Origin: Lepidurus packardi
Taxonomy: Eukaryota; Arthropoda; Branchiopoda; Notostraca; Triopsidae
Length of the DNA: 64,000 nucleotides
Assembly (NCBI GenBank): GCA_023053545.1
Contig: JAKZAN010000058.1
Coordinates: 186,001 to 250,000, forward strand
Direction: 5' to 3'
In this document: piece after piece, positions 41,541 to 54,540 of the stretch
How the letters are laid out: each line of letters starts with the position of its first letter
Numbering within the stretch: the first letter of the stretch is position 1
Notes under the pieces: generated by a model
What the model saw: only the letters and a program-made list of their open reading frames with translations
Database searches by the model: none
Told to the model about the DNA's origin: nothing
Program-made: the position numbers and the translations under genes

Positions 41541-42296
41541 AAGTCCTTACGTACTTAATTAATTCCTTACGGTCTGAATTAATTCCGTACGGATTTTATT
41601 AACTACTTACGGACTGAAATAATTCCTTACGGACTTAATTAATTCCTTACGGACTGAATTAATTCCTTACGGACTGAATTAATTCCTTACGGACTGAATT
41701 ATTTCCTTACGGACTGAATTAATTCTTTAGGATTGATTGAATTCCTTTCTTACCGAATTAATTCCTTACGGACTGAATTAATTCCTTACGGACTGAATTA
41801 ATTCCTTACGGACTTAATTAATTAAGTAAGGAATGAATTAATTAATTACGGACTGAAATAAATCCTTACGGACTGAATTAATTCCTTACGGACTTCATTA
41901 ATTCCGTTCGGACTTAATTAATTCATTACGGACTTAATTAATTCCTTACGGACTTAATTAATTCCTTACGGTCTGAATTAATTCCGTACGTATTTTATTA
42001 ACTACTTACGGACTTAATTAATTCCTTACGGACTGAATTAATTCCTTACGGACTGAATTAATTCCTTACGGACTGAATTAATTCCTTACGGACTGAATTA
42101 TTTCCTTACGTACTGAATTAATTCTTTAGGATTGATTGAATTCCTTTCTTACCGAATTAATTCCTTACGGACTGAATTAATTCCTTACGGACTGAATTAA
42201 TTCCTTACGGACTTAATTATTTCCTTATTGACTGAATTAATTCTTTAGGATTGATTGAATTCCTTTCTTACTGAATTAATTCCTTACGGACTGAAT

Positions 42297-42656
42297 TAAT
42301 TCATTACCGACATAATTAAATCCTTACAGACTGAAATTATTCCTTATGGACTTAACTAATTCCGTAAGGAATGAATTAATTAATTACGGACTGAAATAAT
42401 TCCTTACGGACTGAATTAATTCATTACGGACTGAATTAATTCCTTACGGACTGAATTAATTCCTTACGGACTGAATTAATTCATTACCGACATAATTAAA
42501 TCCTTACAGACTGAAATTATTCCTTATGGACTTAACTAATTCCGTAAGGAATGAATTAATTAATTACGGACTGAAATAATTCCTTACGGACTGAATTAAT
42601 TCCTTACGGACTGAATTAATTCCTTACGGACTGAATTAATTCCTTACGGACTTAAT
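42297..42656 (+). repeat. 180-bp nine-mer higher-order repeat, two copies
   Basis: The same nine-unit block as at 41.0-41.5 kb is present twice, with CATTACC at about 42,302 and 42,482. Copy 1 has a TCATTACGG unit near 42,421. It is again followed by GACTTAATTAAGTCC. Confidence 0.9.
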
Positions 42657-43420
42657 TAAGTCCTTACGTACTTAATTAATTCCTTACGGTCTGAATTAAT
42701 TCCGTACGGATTTTATTAATAACTTACGGACTGAATTAATTCCTTACGGACTTAATTAATTCCTTACGGACTGAATTAATTCCTTACGGACTGAATTAAT
42801 TCCTTACGGACTGAATTATTTCCTTACGGACTGAATTAATTCTTTAGGATTGATTGAATTCCTTTCTTACCGAATTAATTCCTTACGGACTGAATTAATT
42901 CCTTACGGACTGAATTAATTCCTTACGGACTTAATTAATTCCGTAAGGAATGAATTAATTAATTACGGACTGAAATAATTCCTTACGGACTGAATTAATT
43001 CCTTACGGACTTCATTAATTCCTTTCGGACTTAATTAATTCATTACGGACTTAATTAATTCCTTACGGACTTAATTAATTCCTTACGGACTTAGTTAATT
43101 CCTTACGGTCTGAATAAATTCCGTACGGAATTTATTAACTACTTGCGGACTGAATTAATTCCTTACGGACTTAATTAAATACCTTACGGACTGAATTAAT
43201 TCCTTACGGACTGAATTAATTCCTTACGGACTGAATTAATTCCTTACGGACTGAATTATTTCCTTACGGACTGAATTAATTCTTTACGATTGATTGAATT
43301 CCTTTCTTACCGAAATAATTCCTTTCGGACTGAATTAATTCCTTACGGACTTAATTAATTCCGTAAGGAATGAATTAATTAATTACGGACTTAAATAATT
43401 CCTTACGGACTGAATTAATT

Positions 43421-44883
43421 CCTTACGGACTTCATTAATTCCTTTCGGATTTAATTAATTCATTACGGACTTAATTAATTCCTTACGGACTTAATTAATT
43501 CACTACGGACTGAATTAATACCTTACGGACTGAATTAAATCCTTACGGACAGAATTAATTACTTACAGACTGAATTAATTCCTTACGGACTTAATTATTT
43601 CCTTACGGACTGAATTAATTCCGTAAGGAATGAATTAATTAAATACGGACTAAAATAATTCCTTACGGAATGAATTAATTCCTTACGGACTTCATTAATT
43701 CCTTTCGGACTTAATTAATTAATTACGGAATTAATTAATTCCTTACGGACTTAATTAATTCACTACGGACTGAATTAATACCTTACGGACTGAATTAAAT
43801 CCTTACGGATTGAATTAATTCCTTACGGACTGAATTAATTCTTTAGGATTGATTGAATTCCTTTCTTACTGAATTAATTCCTTACGGACTGAATTAAATC
43901 CTTACGGACTTAATTAATTCCGTAAGGAATGAATTAATTAATTACGGACTGAAATAATTTCTTACGGACTGAATTAATTACTTACGGACTGAATTAATAT
44001 CCTTAATTAATTCCTTACGGACTGAATTAATTTCATACGGACTGAATTAATTCCTTACGGACTGAATTAATTCCTTACGTACTTAATTAATTCCTTACGG
44101 TCTGAATTAATTCCTTACGGACTTCATTAATTCCTTTCGGATTTAATTAATTCATTACGGACTTAATTAATTCCTTACGGACTTAATTAATTCACTACGG
44201 ACTGAATTAATACCTTACGGACTGAATTAAATCCTTACGGACAGAATTAATTACTTACAGACTGAATTAATTCCTTACGGACTTAATTATTTCCTTACGG
44301 ACTGAATTAATTCTTAAGGATTGATTGAATTCCTTTCTTACTGAATTAATTCCTTACGGACTGAATTAATTCCTTACGGACTTAATTAATTCCGTAAGGA
44401 ATGAATTAATTAAATACGGACTAAAATAATTCCTTACGGAATGAATTAATTCCTTACGGACTTCATTAATTCCTTTCGGACTTAATTAATTAATTACGGA
44501 ATTAATTAATTCCTTACGGACTTAATTAATTCACTACGGACTGAATTAATACCTTACGGACTGAATTAAATCCTTACGGATTGAATTAATTCCTTACGGA
44601 CTGAATTAATTCTTTAGGATTGATTGAATTCCTTTCTTACTGAATTAATTCCTTACGGACTGAATTAAATCCTTACGGACTTAATTAATTCCGTAAGGAA
44701 TGAATTAATTAATTACGGACTGAAATAATTTCTTACGGACTGAATTAATTACTTACGGACTGAATTAATATCCTTAATTAATTCCTTACGGACTGAATTA
44801 ATTTCATACGGACTGAATTAATTCCTTACGGACTGAATTAATTCCTTACGTACTTAATTAATTCCTTACGGTCTGAATTAATT
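43421..44883 (+). repeat. 771-bp tandem repeat, first copy missing 79 bp
   Basis: The sequence from 43,421 (GACTTCATTAATTCC) recurs at 44,113, an offset of 692. From 43,621 on the offset is 771 (CCGTAAGG 43,621/44,392; marker 43,837/44,608; GAATTAATATCC 43,991/44,762). Copy 2 has a marker (44,309, TTAAGG form) and flanking units in the 79-bp interval that copy 1 lacks. CTTACAGACTG (43,562 and 44,254) is shared only by these two. Confidence 0.88.
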
Positions 44884-44939
44884 CCGTACGGATTTTATTA
44901 ATTACTTACGGACTGAATTATTTCCTTACAGACTGAATT

Positions 44940-46500
44940 AATTCTTTAGGATTGATTGAATTCCTTTCTTATAGAACTAATTCCTTACGGACTGAATTAA
45001 TTCCTTACGGACTGAATTAATTCCTTACGGACTGAATTAATTCCATACGGACTGAATTAATTCCTTACGGACTGAATTATTTCCTTACGGACTGAATTAA
45101 TTCTTTAGGATTGATTGAATTCCTTTCTTACCGAATTAATTCCTTACGGACTGAATTAATTCCTTTCTTAACGAATTAATTCCTTACGGACTGAATTAAT
45201 TCCTTACGGACTGAATTAATTCCTTACGGACTGAATTAATTCCTTACGGACTTAATTATTTCCTTACGGACTGAATTAATTCTTTAGGATTGATTGAATT
45301 CCTTTCTTACTGAATTAATTCCTTACGGACTGAATTAATTCATTACCGACATAATTAAATCCTTACAGACTGAAATTATTCCTTATGGACTTAACTAATT
45401 CCGTAAGAAATGAATTAATTAATTACGGACTGAAATAATTCCTTACGGACTGAATTAATTCCTTACGGACAGAATTAATTCCTTACGGACTGAATTAATT
45501 CCTTACGGACTGAATTAATTCCTTACGGACTGAATTAATTCCTTACGGACTGTATTAATTCCTTTCTTACTGAATTAATTCCTTACGGACTGAATTAATT
45601 TGTTTAATTAATTCCTTACGGACTGAATTAATTTCATACGGACTGAATTAATTCATTACGGACTGAACTTATTCATTACGGACTGAATTAAATCCTTACG
45701 GACAGAATTAAATCCTTACGGACTGAATTAATTCCTTACGGACTGAATTAATTCCTTACGGACTGAATTAATTCCTTACGGACTGAAATAATTCCTTACG
45801 GACTGAATTAATTCCTTACGGAATGAATCAATTCCTTACGGACTGAATTAATTCCTTACGGACTGAATTATTTCCTTACGGACTGAATTAATTCTTTAGG
45901 ATTGATAGAATTCCCTTATTACTTAATTAATTCCTTACGGACTGAACTATTTCCTTACGGACTGAATTAATTCTTTAGGATTGATTGAATTCCATTCTTA
46001 CTGAAATAATTCCTTACGGACTGAATTAATTCCTTACGGACTGAATTAATTCCTTACGGACTGAATTAATTCATTACGGAGGGAATTAATTCTTTACGGA
46101 CTTAATTCATTCCTTACGGACTTAATTAATTCCTTACGGACTGAATCAATTCCTTACGGACTGAATTAATTCCTTACGGACTGAATTATTTCCTTACGGA
46201 CTGAATTAATTCTTTAGGATTGATTGAATTCCCTTATTACTTAATTAATTCCTTACGGACTGAACTATTTCCTTACGGACTGAATTAATTCTTTAGGATT
46301 GATTGAATTCCATTCTTACTGAAATAATTCCTTACGGACTGAATTAATTCCTTACGGACTGAATTAATTCCTTACGGACTGAACTAATTCATTACGGAGG
46401 GAATTAATTCTTTACGGACTTAATTCATTCCTTACGGACTTAATTAATTCTTTACGGTCTGAATTAATTCCTTACGGACTGAATTAATTCATTATGGACT
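44940..46500 (+). repeat. Long-range duplicated segment B, copy 2
   Basis: This is the partner of 31,200-32,760. Differences include CCATACGG for CCATAAGG near 45,045, TTAACG for TTACCG near 45,170, TGTTTAATTAATTCC near 45,601 in place of the 12-bp unit, and GATAGAATTCCC at 45,904. The match stops at about 46,497, where this copy jumps back into a second tandem copy. Confidence 0.88.
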
Positions 46501-47447
46501 GAATTAATTCCTTACGGACTGTATTAATTCCTTTCTTACTGAATTAATTCCTTACGGACTGAATTAATTCCTTAATTAATTCCTTACGGACTGAATTAAT
46601 TTCATACGGACTGAATTAATTCATTATGGACTGAACTTATTCATTACGGACTGAATTAAATCCTTACGGACAGAATTAAATCCTTACGGACTGAATTAAT
46701 TCCTTACGTACTGAATTAATTCCCTACGGACTGAATTATTCCTTACGGACTGAAATAATTCCTTACGGACTGAATTAATTCCTTACGGAATGAATTAATT
46801 CCTTACGGACTGAATTATTTCCTTACGGACTGAATTAATTCTTTAGGATTGATAGAATTCCCTTATTACTTAATTAATTCCTTACGGACTGAACTATTTC
46901 CTTACGGACTGAATTAATTCTTTAGGATTGATTGAATTCCATTCTTACTGAAATAATTCCTTACGGACTGAATTAATTCCTTACGGACTGAATTAATTCC
47001 TTACGGACTGAATTAATTCATTACGGAGGGAATTAATTCTTTACGGACTTAATTCATTCCTTACGGACTTAATTAATTCCTTACGGACTGAATCAATTCC
47101 TTACGGACTGAATTAATTCCTTACGGACTGAATTATTTCCTTACGGACTGAATTAATTCTTTAGGATTGATTGAATTCCCTTATTACTTAATTAATTCCT
47201 TACGGACTGAACTATTTCCTTACGGACTGAATTAATTCTTTAGGATTGATTGAATTCCATTCTTACTGAAATAATTCCTTACGGACTGAATTAATTCCTT
47301 ACGGACTGAATTAATTCCTTACGGACTGAACTAATTCATTACGGAGGGAATTAATTCTTTACGGACTTAATTCATTCCTTACGGACTTAATTAATTCTTT
47401 ACGGTCTGAATTAATTCCTTACGGACTGAATTAATTCATTATGGACT
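45525..47447 (+). repeat. 947-bp tandem repeat, two copies
   Basis: Markers 45,890/46,837, 45,969/46,916, 46,208/47,155 and 46,287/47,234 and CCCTTATTAC 45,913/46,860 and 46,231/47,178 are all 947 bp apart. Both copies share the private GATAGAATTCCC change. The left end has an offset of 968-969 because copy 2 is one unit and one base shorter (GAATTATTCC near 46,735). The junction is at about 46,497, inside a unit reading CATTATGGACT, where copy 1 switches to the start of copy 2. Confidence 0.9.
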
Positions 47448-47569
47448 TAACTAATTCCGTAAGGAATGAATGAATTAATTACGGACTGAAATAATTCCTT
47501 ACTTACTGAATTAATTCCTTACGGACGGAATCAATTCCTTATGGACTGAATTAATTCCTTACGGACTGA

Positions 47570-49806
47570 ATTAATTCCTTACGGACTGAATTAATTCCTT
47601 ACGTACTTAATTAATTCCTTACGGTATAAATTAATTCATTACGGACTTAATTAATCCATTACGGACTGAATTATTTCCTTACGTACTGAAGTTATTCCTC
47701 ACGGACTGAATTAATTCCTTACGGACTGAATTAATTCCTTACGGACTGAATTAATTCCTTACGGACTGAATACCTTACTACCTTACGGACTGAATTAAAT
47801 CCTTACGGACTTAATTAATTCCTTACGGACTGAATTAATTCCTTACGGACTGAATTAATTCCTTACGGACTGAATACCTTACTACCTTACGGACTGAATA
47901 AATTCCTTACGGACGGAATTAATTCTTTACGGACCTAATTAATTCCTTACGTACTTAATTAATTCTTTACGGTCTGAATTAATTAAGTACGGATTTAGTT
48001 AATTCCTTACGGACTTAATTAATTCCTTACGTACTTAATTAAATCTTTACGGTCTGAATTAATTCCTACGGACTGAATTAATTCCTTACGGACTGAATCA
48101 ATTCGTTACGGACTGAATTAATTCCTTACGGACTGAATTATTTCCTTACGGACTGAATTAATTCTTTAGGATTGATTGAATTCCATTCTTACTGAATTAA
48201 TTCCTTACGGACTGAATTCTTTCCTTACGGACTGAATTAATTCTTTAGGATTGATTGAATTCCATTCTTACTGAAATAATTCCTTACGGACTGAATTAAT
48301 TCCTTACGGACTGAATTAATTCCTTACGGACTGAATTAATTCCTTACGGACGGAATTAATTCCTTACGGACTGAATCATTTCCTTACGGACTGAATTAAT
48401 TCTTTAGGATTGATTGAATTCCTTTCTTACTGAATTAATTTCATACGGACGGAATTAATTCTTTACGGACTTAATTAATTCCTTACGGACTGAATTAATT
48501 CCTTACGGACTGAATTAATTCCTTACGGACTGAATCAATTCCTTACGGACTGAATTAATTCCTTACGTACTGAAGTTATTCCTTACGGATTGAATTAATT
48601 CCTTACGGACTGAATTAATTCCTTACGTACTGAATTAATACCTTACGGACTGAATTAAATCCTTACGGACTGAATTAATTCCTTACGGACTAAATTAATT
48701 CCTTACGGACTTAATTAATTCCTTACGGACTTAATTAATTCCTTACGGATTTAACTAATTCCTTACGGACTAAATTAATTCCTTACGGTCTGAATTAATT
48801 CATTACGGACTGAATTAATTCCTTACGGACTGAATTTATTCCGTTAGGAATGAATTAATTAATTACGGACTTAAATAATTCCTTACGGACTGAATTAATT
48901 ACTTACGGACTGAATTAATTCCTTACGGACTGAATTAATTCCTTACGGATGAATTCATTCATTACGGACTTATTTAAATCCTTAAAGACTGAATTAATTC
49001 CTTATGGACTTAATTTACTCCGTAAATAATGAATTAATTAATTACGGACTGAAATAATTCCTTACGGACTGAATTAATTTCTTTACGGACTGAGTTAATT
49101 CCTTACGGACTGAATTAATTCCTTAATTCCTTAATTAAAACCTTACGGACTGAATTAAATCCTTACAGATTGAAATAATTCCTTATGGACTTAATTAATT
49201 CCGTAAGGAATGAATTAATTAATTACGAACTGAAATAATTCCTTACGGACTGAATTAATTCCTTACGGACTGAATTAATTCCTTACGGACTGAATTAACT
49301 CCTTACGGACTGAATTAATTCCTTACGGACTGAATTAATTCCTTACGGACTGAATGAATTCCTTAATTAATTCCTTACGGACTGAATTAATTTCATACGG
49401 ACTGAAATAATTCCTTACGGACTGAATTAATTCCTTACGGACTGAATCAATTCCTTACGGACTGAATTAATTCCTTACGGACTGAATTATTTCCTTACGG
49501 ACTGAATTAATTCTTTAGGATTGATTGAATTCCCTTATTACTTAATTAATTCCTTACGGACTGAACTATTTCCTTACGGACTGAATTAATTCTTTAGGAT
49601 TGATTGAATTCCATTCTTACTGAAATAATTCCTTACGGACTGAATTAATTCCTTACGGACTGAATTAATTCATTACGGAGGGAATTAATTGTTTACGGAC
49701 TTAATTCATTCCTTACGGACTTAATTAATTCCTTACGGACTGAATCAATTCCTTACGGACTGAATTAATTCCTTACGGACTGAATTATTTCCTTACGGAC
49801 TGAATT
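47570..49806 (+). repeat. 2.2-2.6-kb higher-order repeat, copy 1
   Basis: Diagnostic units in order are GAAGTTATTCCTCACGG, GAATACCTTACTACC (47,771 and again near 47,874), TTAATTAAGTACGG, markers at 48,160, 48,239 and 48,398, TCATACGGACGG, GAATTTATTCCGTTAGG and GGATGAATTCATTC (48,951). They continue with TTAATTCCTTAATTAAAACC and a CCCTTATTAC block (49,532). A 19-bp unit (TTCCTACGG) lies near 48,065. Markers 48,160 and 48,239 match 50,634 and 50,713 at 2,474 bp. Confidence 0.82.
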
Positions 49807-52397
49807 AATACTTTAGGATTGATTGAATTCCATTCTTACTGAATTAATTCCTTACGGACTGAACTATTTCCTTTCGGACTGAATTAATTCCTAACATACT
49901 GAATCAATTCCTTACGGACTGAATTAATTCCTTACGGACTGAATTAATTCCTTACGGACTGAATTAATTCCTTACGGACTGAATTAATTCCTTACGGACT
50001 GAATTAATTCCTTACGTACTTAATTAATTCCTTACGGTATAAATTAATTCCGAACGGATTTTATTAATTCCTTACGGACTGAATTAATTCATTACGGACT
50101 TAATTAATCCATTACGGACTGAATTATTTCCTTACGTACTGAAGTTATTCCTCACGGACTGAATTAATTCCTTACGGACTGAATTAATTCCTTACGGACT
50201 GAATTAATTCCTTACGGACTGAATACCTTACTACCTTACGGACTGAATTAAATCCTTACGGACTTAATTAATTCCTTACGGACTGAATTAATTCCTTACG
50301 GACTGAATACCTTACTACCTTACGGACTGAATAAATTCCTTACGGACGGAATTAATTCTTTACGGACCTAATTAATTCCTTACGTACTTAATTAATTCTT
50401 TACGGTCTGAATTAATTAAGTACGGATTTAGTTAATTCCTTACGGACTTAATTAATTCCTTACGTACTTAATTAAATCTTTACGGTCTGAATTAATTCCG
50501 TACGGATTTAAGTAATTCCTTACGGACTGAAATAATTCCTTACGGACTGAATTAATTCATTACGGACTGAATCAATTCGTTACGGACTGAATTAATTCCT
50601 TACGGACTGAATTATTTCCTTACGGACTGAATTAATTCTTTAGGATTGATTGAATTCCATTCTTACTGAATTAATTCCTTACGGACTGAATTCTTTCCTT
50701 ACGGACTGAATTAATTCTTTAGGATTGATTGAATTCCATTCTTACTGAAATAATTCCTTACGGACTGAATTAATTCCTTACGGACTGAATTATTTCCTTA
50801 CGGACTGAATTAATTCTTTAGGATTGATTGAATTCCTTTCTTAATGAATTAATTCCTTACGGACTGAATTAATTTCTTACGGACTGAATTAATTCCTTAC
50901 GGACTGAATTAATTCCTTACGGGCTGAATTAATTCCTTACGGACTGAATCAATTCCTTACGGAATGAATTAATTACTTACGTACTGAAGTTATTCCTTAC
51001 GGATTGAATTAATTCCTTACGGACTGAATTAATTCCTTACGGACTAAATTAATTCCTTACGGTCTGAATTAATTCATTACGGACTGAATTAATTCCTTAC
51101 GGACTGAATTTATTCCGTTAGGAATGAATTAATTAATTACGGACTTAAATAATTCCTTACGGACTGAATTAATTACTTACGGACTGAATTAATTCCTTAC
51201 GGACTGAATTAATTCCTTACGGATGAATTCCGTCATTACGGACTTATTTAAATCCTTAAAGACTGAATTAATTCCTTATGGACTTAATTTACTCCGTAAG
51301 GAATGAATTAATTAATTACGGACTGAAATAATTCCTTACGGACTGAATTAATTTCTTTACGGACTGAGTTAATTCCTTACGGACTGAATTAATTCCTTAA
51401 TTCCTTAATTAAAACCTTACGGACTGAATTAAAGCCTTACAGATTTAATAATTCCTTATGGACTTAATTAATTCCGTAAGGAATGAATTAATTAATTACG
51501 AACTGAAATAATTCCTTACGGACTGAATTAATTCCTTACGGACTGAATTAATTCCTTACGGACTGAATGAATTCCTTAATTAATTCCTTACGGACTGAAT
51601 TAATTTCATACGGACTGAAATAATTCCTTACGGACTGAATTAATTCCTTACGGACTGAATCAATTCCTTACGGACTGAATTAATTCCTTACGGACTGAAT
51701 TATTTCCTTACGGACTAAATTAATTCTTTAGGATTGATTGAATTCCCTTATTACTTAATTAATTCCTTACGGACTGAACTATTTCCTTACGGACTGAATT
51801 AATTCTTTAGGATTGATTGAATTCCATTCTTACTGAAATAATTCCTTACGGACTGAATTAATTCCTTACGGACTGAATTAATTCCTTACGGACTGAATTA
51901 ATTCATTACGGAGGGAATTAATTCTTTACGGACTTAATTCATTCCTTACGGACTTAATTAATTCCTTAAGGACTGAATCAATTCCTTACGGACTGAATTA
52001 ATTCCTTACGGACTGAATTATTTCCTTACGGACTGAATTAATTCTTTAGGATTGATTGAATTCCCTTATTACTTAATTAATTCCTTACGGACTGAACTAT
52101 TTCCTTACGGACTGAATTAATTCTTTAGGATTGATTGAATTCCATTCTTACTGAAATAATTCCTTACGGACTGAATTAATTCCTTACGGACTGAATTAAT
52201 TCCTTACGGACTGAATTAATTCATTATGGACTTAACTAATTCCGTAAGGAATGAATGAATTAATTACGGACTGAAATAATTCCTTACTTACTGAATTAAT
52301 TCCTTACTTACGGAATCAATTCCTTACGGACTGAATTAATTCCTTACGGACTGAATTAATTCCTTACGGACTAAATTATTTCCTTACGGACTGAATT
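49807..52397 (+). repeat. 2,591-bp higher-order repeat, copy 2
   Basis: Markers 49,807/52,398, 50,634/53,225 and 50,713/53,304 and CTAACATACTG (49,891/52,482) repeat at 2,591 bp, and TACCTTACTACC (50,225/52,815) at 2,590. Relative to copies 1 and 3 it lacks a segment of about 220 bp after 50,812 and one of about 140 bp near 51,040, so the offset to copy 3 rises from 2,591 to 2,810 to 2,950. It has GGATGAATTCCGTC at 51,221 where the others have GGATGAATTCATTC. Confidence 0.85.
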
Positions 52398-54540
52398 AAT
52401 TCTTTAGGATTGATTGAATTCCATTCTTACTGAATTAATTCCTTACGGACTGAACTATTTCCTTTCGGACTGAATTAATTCCTAACATACTGAATCAATT
52501 CCTTACGGACTGAATTAATTCCTTACGGACTGAATTAATTCCTTACGGACTGAATTAATTCCTTACGGACTGAATTAATTCCTTACGGACTGAATTAATT
52601 CCTTACGTACTTAATTAATTCCTTACGGTATAAATTAATTCCGAACGGATTTTATTAATTCCTTACGGACTGAATTAATTCATTACGGACTTAATTAATC
52701 CATTACGGACTGAATTATTTCCTTACGTACTGAAGTTATTCCTCACGGACTGAATTAATTCCTTACGGACTGAATGAATTCCTTACGGACTGAATTAATT
52801 CCTTACGGACTGAATACCTTACTACCTTACGGACTGAATTAAATCCTTACGGACTTAATTAATTCCTTACGGACTGAATTAATTCCTTACGGACTGAATA
52901 CCTTACTACCTTACGGACTGAATAAATTCCTTACGGACGGAATTAATTCTTTACGGACCTAATTAATTCCTTACGTACTTAATTAATTCTTTACGGTCTG
53001 AATTAATTAAGTACGGATTTAGTTAATTCCTTACGGACTTAATTAATTCCTTACGTACTTAATTAAATCTTTACGGTCTGAATTAATTCCGTGCGGATTT
53101 AAGTAATTCCTTACGGACTGAAATAATTCCTTACGGACTGAATTAATTCATTACGGACTGAATCAATTCGTTACGGACTGAATTAATTCCTTACGGACTG
53201 AATTATTTCCTTACGGACTGAATTAATTCTTTAGGATTGATTGAATTCCATTCTTACTGAATTAATTCCTTACGGACTGAATTCTTTCCTTACGGACTGA
53301 ATTAATTCTTTACGATTGATTGAATTCCATTCTTACTGAAATAATTCCTTACGGACTGAATTAATTCCTTACGGACTGAATTAATTCCTTACGGACGGAA
53401 TTAATTCCTTACGGACTGAATCATTTCCTTACGGACTGAATTAATTCTTTAGGATTGATTGAATTCCTTTCATACTGAATTAATTTCATACGGACGGAAT
53501 TAATTCTTTACGGACTTAATTAATTCCTTACGGACTTAATTAATTCCTTACGTACTCAATTAATTCTTTACGGTCTGAATTAATTCCTTACGGACTGAAT
53601 TATTTCCTTACGGACTGAATTAATTCTTTAGGATTGATTGAATTCCTTTCTTAATGAATTAATTCCTTACGGACTGAATTAATTTCTTACGGACTGAATT
53701 AATTCCTTACGGACTGAATTAATTCCTTACGGACTGAATTAATTCCTTACGGACTGAATCAATTCCTTACGGACTGAATTAATTACTTACGTACTGAAGT
53801 TATTCCTTACGGATTGAATTAATTCCTTACGGACTGAATTAATTCCTTACGTACTGAATTAATACCTTACGGACTGAATTAAATCCTTACGGACTGAATT
53901 AATTCCTTACGGACTAAATTAATTCCTTACGGACTTAATTAATTCCTTACGGACTTAATTAATTCCTTACGGACTTAACTAATTCCTTACGGACTAAATT
54001 AATTCCTTACGGTCTGAATTAATTCATTACGGACTGAATTAATTCCTTACGGACTGAATTTATTCCGTTAGGAATGAATTAATTAATTACGGACTTAAAT
54101 AATTCCTTACGGACTGAATTAATTACTTACGGACTGAATTAATTCCTTACGGAATGAATTAATTCCTTACGGATGAATTCATTCATTACGGACTTATTTA
54201 AATCCTTAAAGACTGAATTAATTCCTTATGGACTTAATTTACTCCGTAAGGAATGAATTAATTAATTACGGACTGAAATAATTCCTTACGGACTGAATTA
54301 ATTTCTTTACGGACTGAGTTAATTCCTTACGGACTGAATTAATTCCTTAATTCCTTAATTAAAACCTTACGGACTGAATTAAATCCTTACAGATTGAATA
54401 ATTCCTTATGGACTTAATTAATTCCGTAAGGAATGAATTAATTAATTACGAACTGAAATAATTCCTTACGGACTGAATTAATTCCTTACGGACTGAATTA
54501 ATTCCTTACGGACTGAATTAATTCCTTACGGACTGAATTA
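52398..54540 (+). repeat. 2.2-2.6-kb higher-order repeat, copy 3
   Basis: It is collinear with copy 2 from its first base (marker 52,398) and retains the 220-bp and 140-bp segments also present in copy 1, including the GAATCATTTCC, TCATACGGACGG and AATACC/AAATCC units. It ends after the GAACTGAAATAATT units near 54,540, where a new variant territory begins. Confidence 0.82.

Noticed and set aside
48940..48970. Transposon or integron end at the out-of-phase GGATGAATTCATTC junction
   Set aside because: Flanks on both sides are the same satellite in the same orientation, and the junction recurs at 51.2 and 54.2 kb as part of an HOR. No terminal repeats or inserted foreign sequence are seen.
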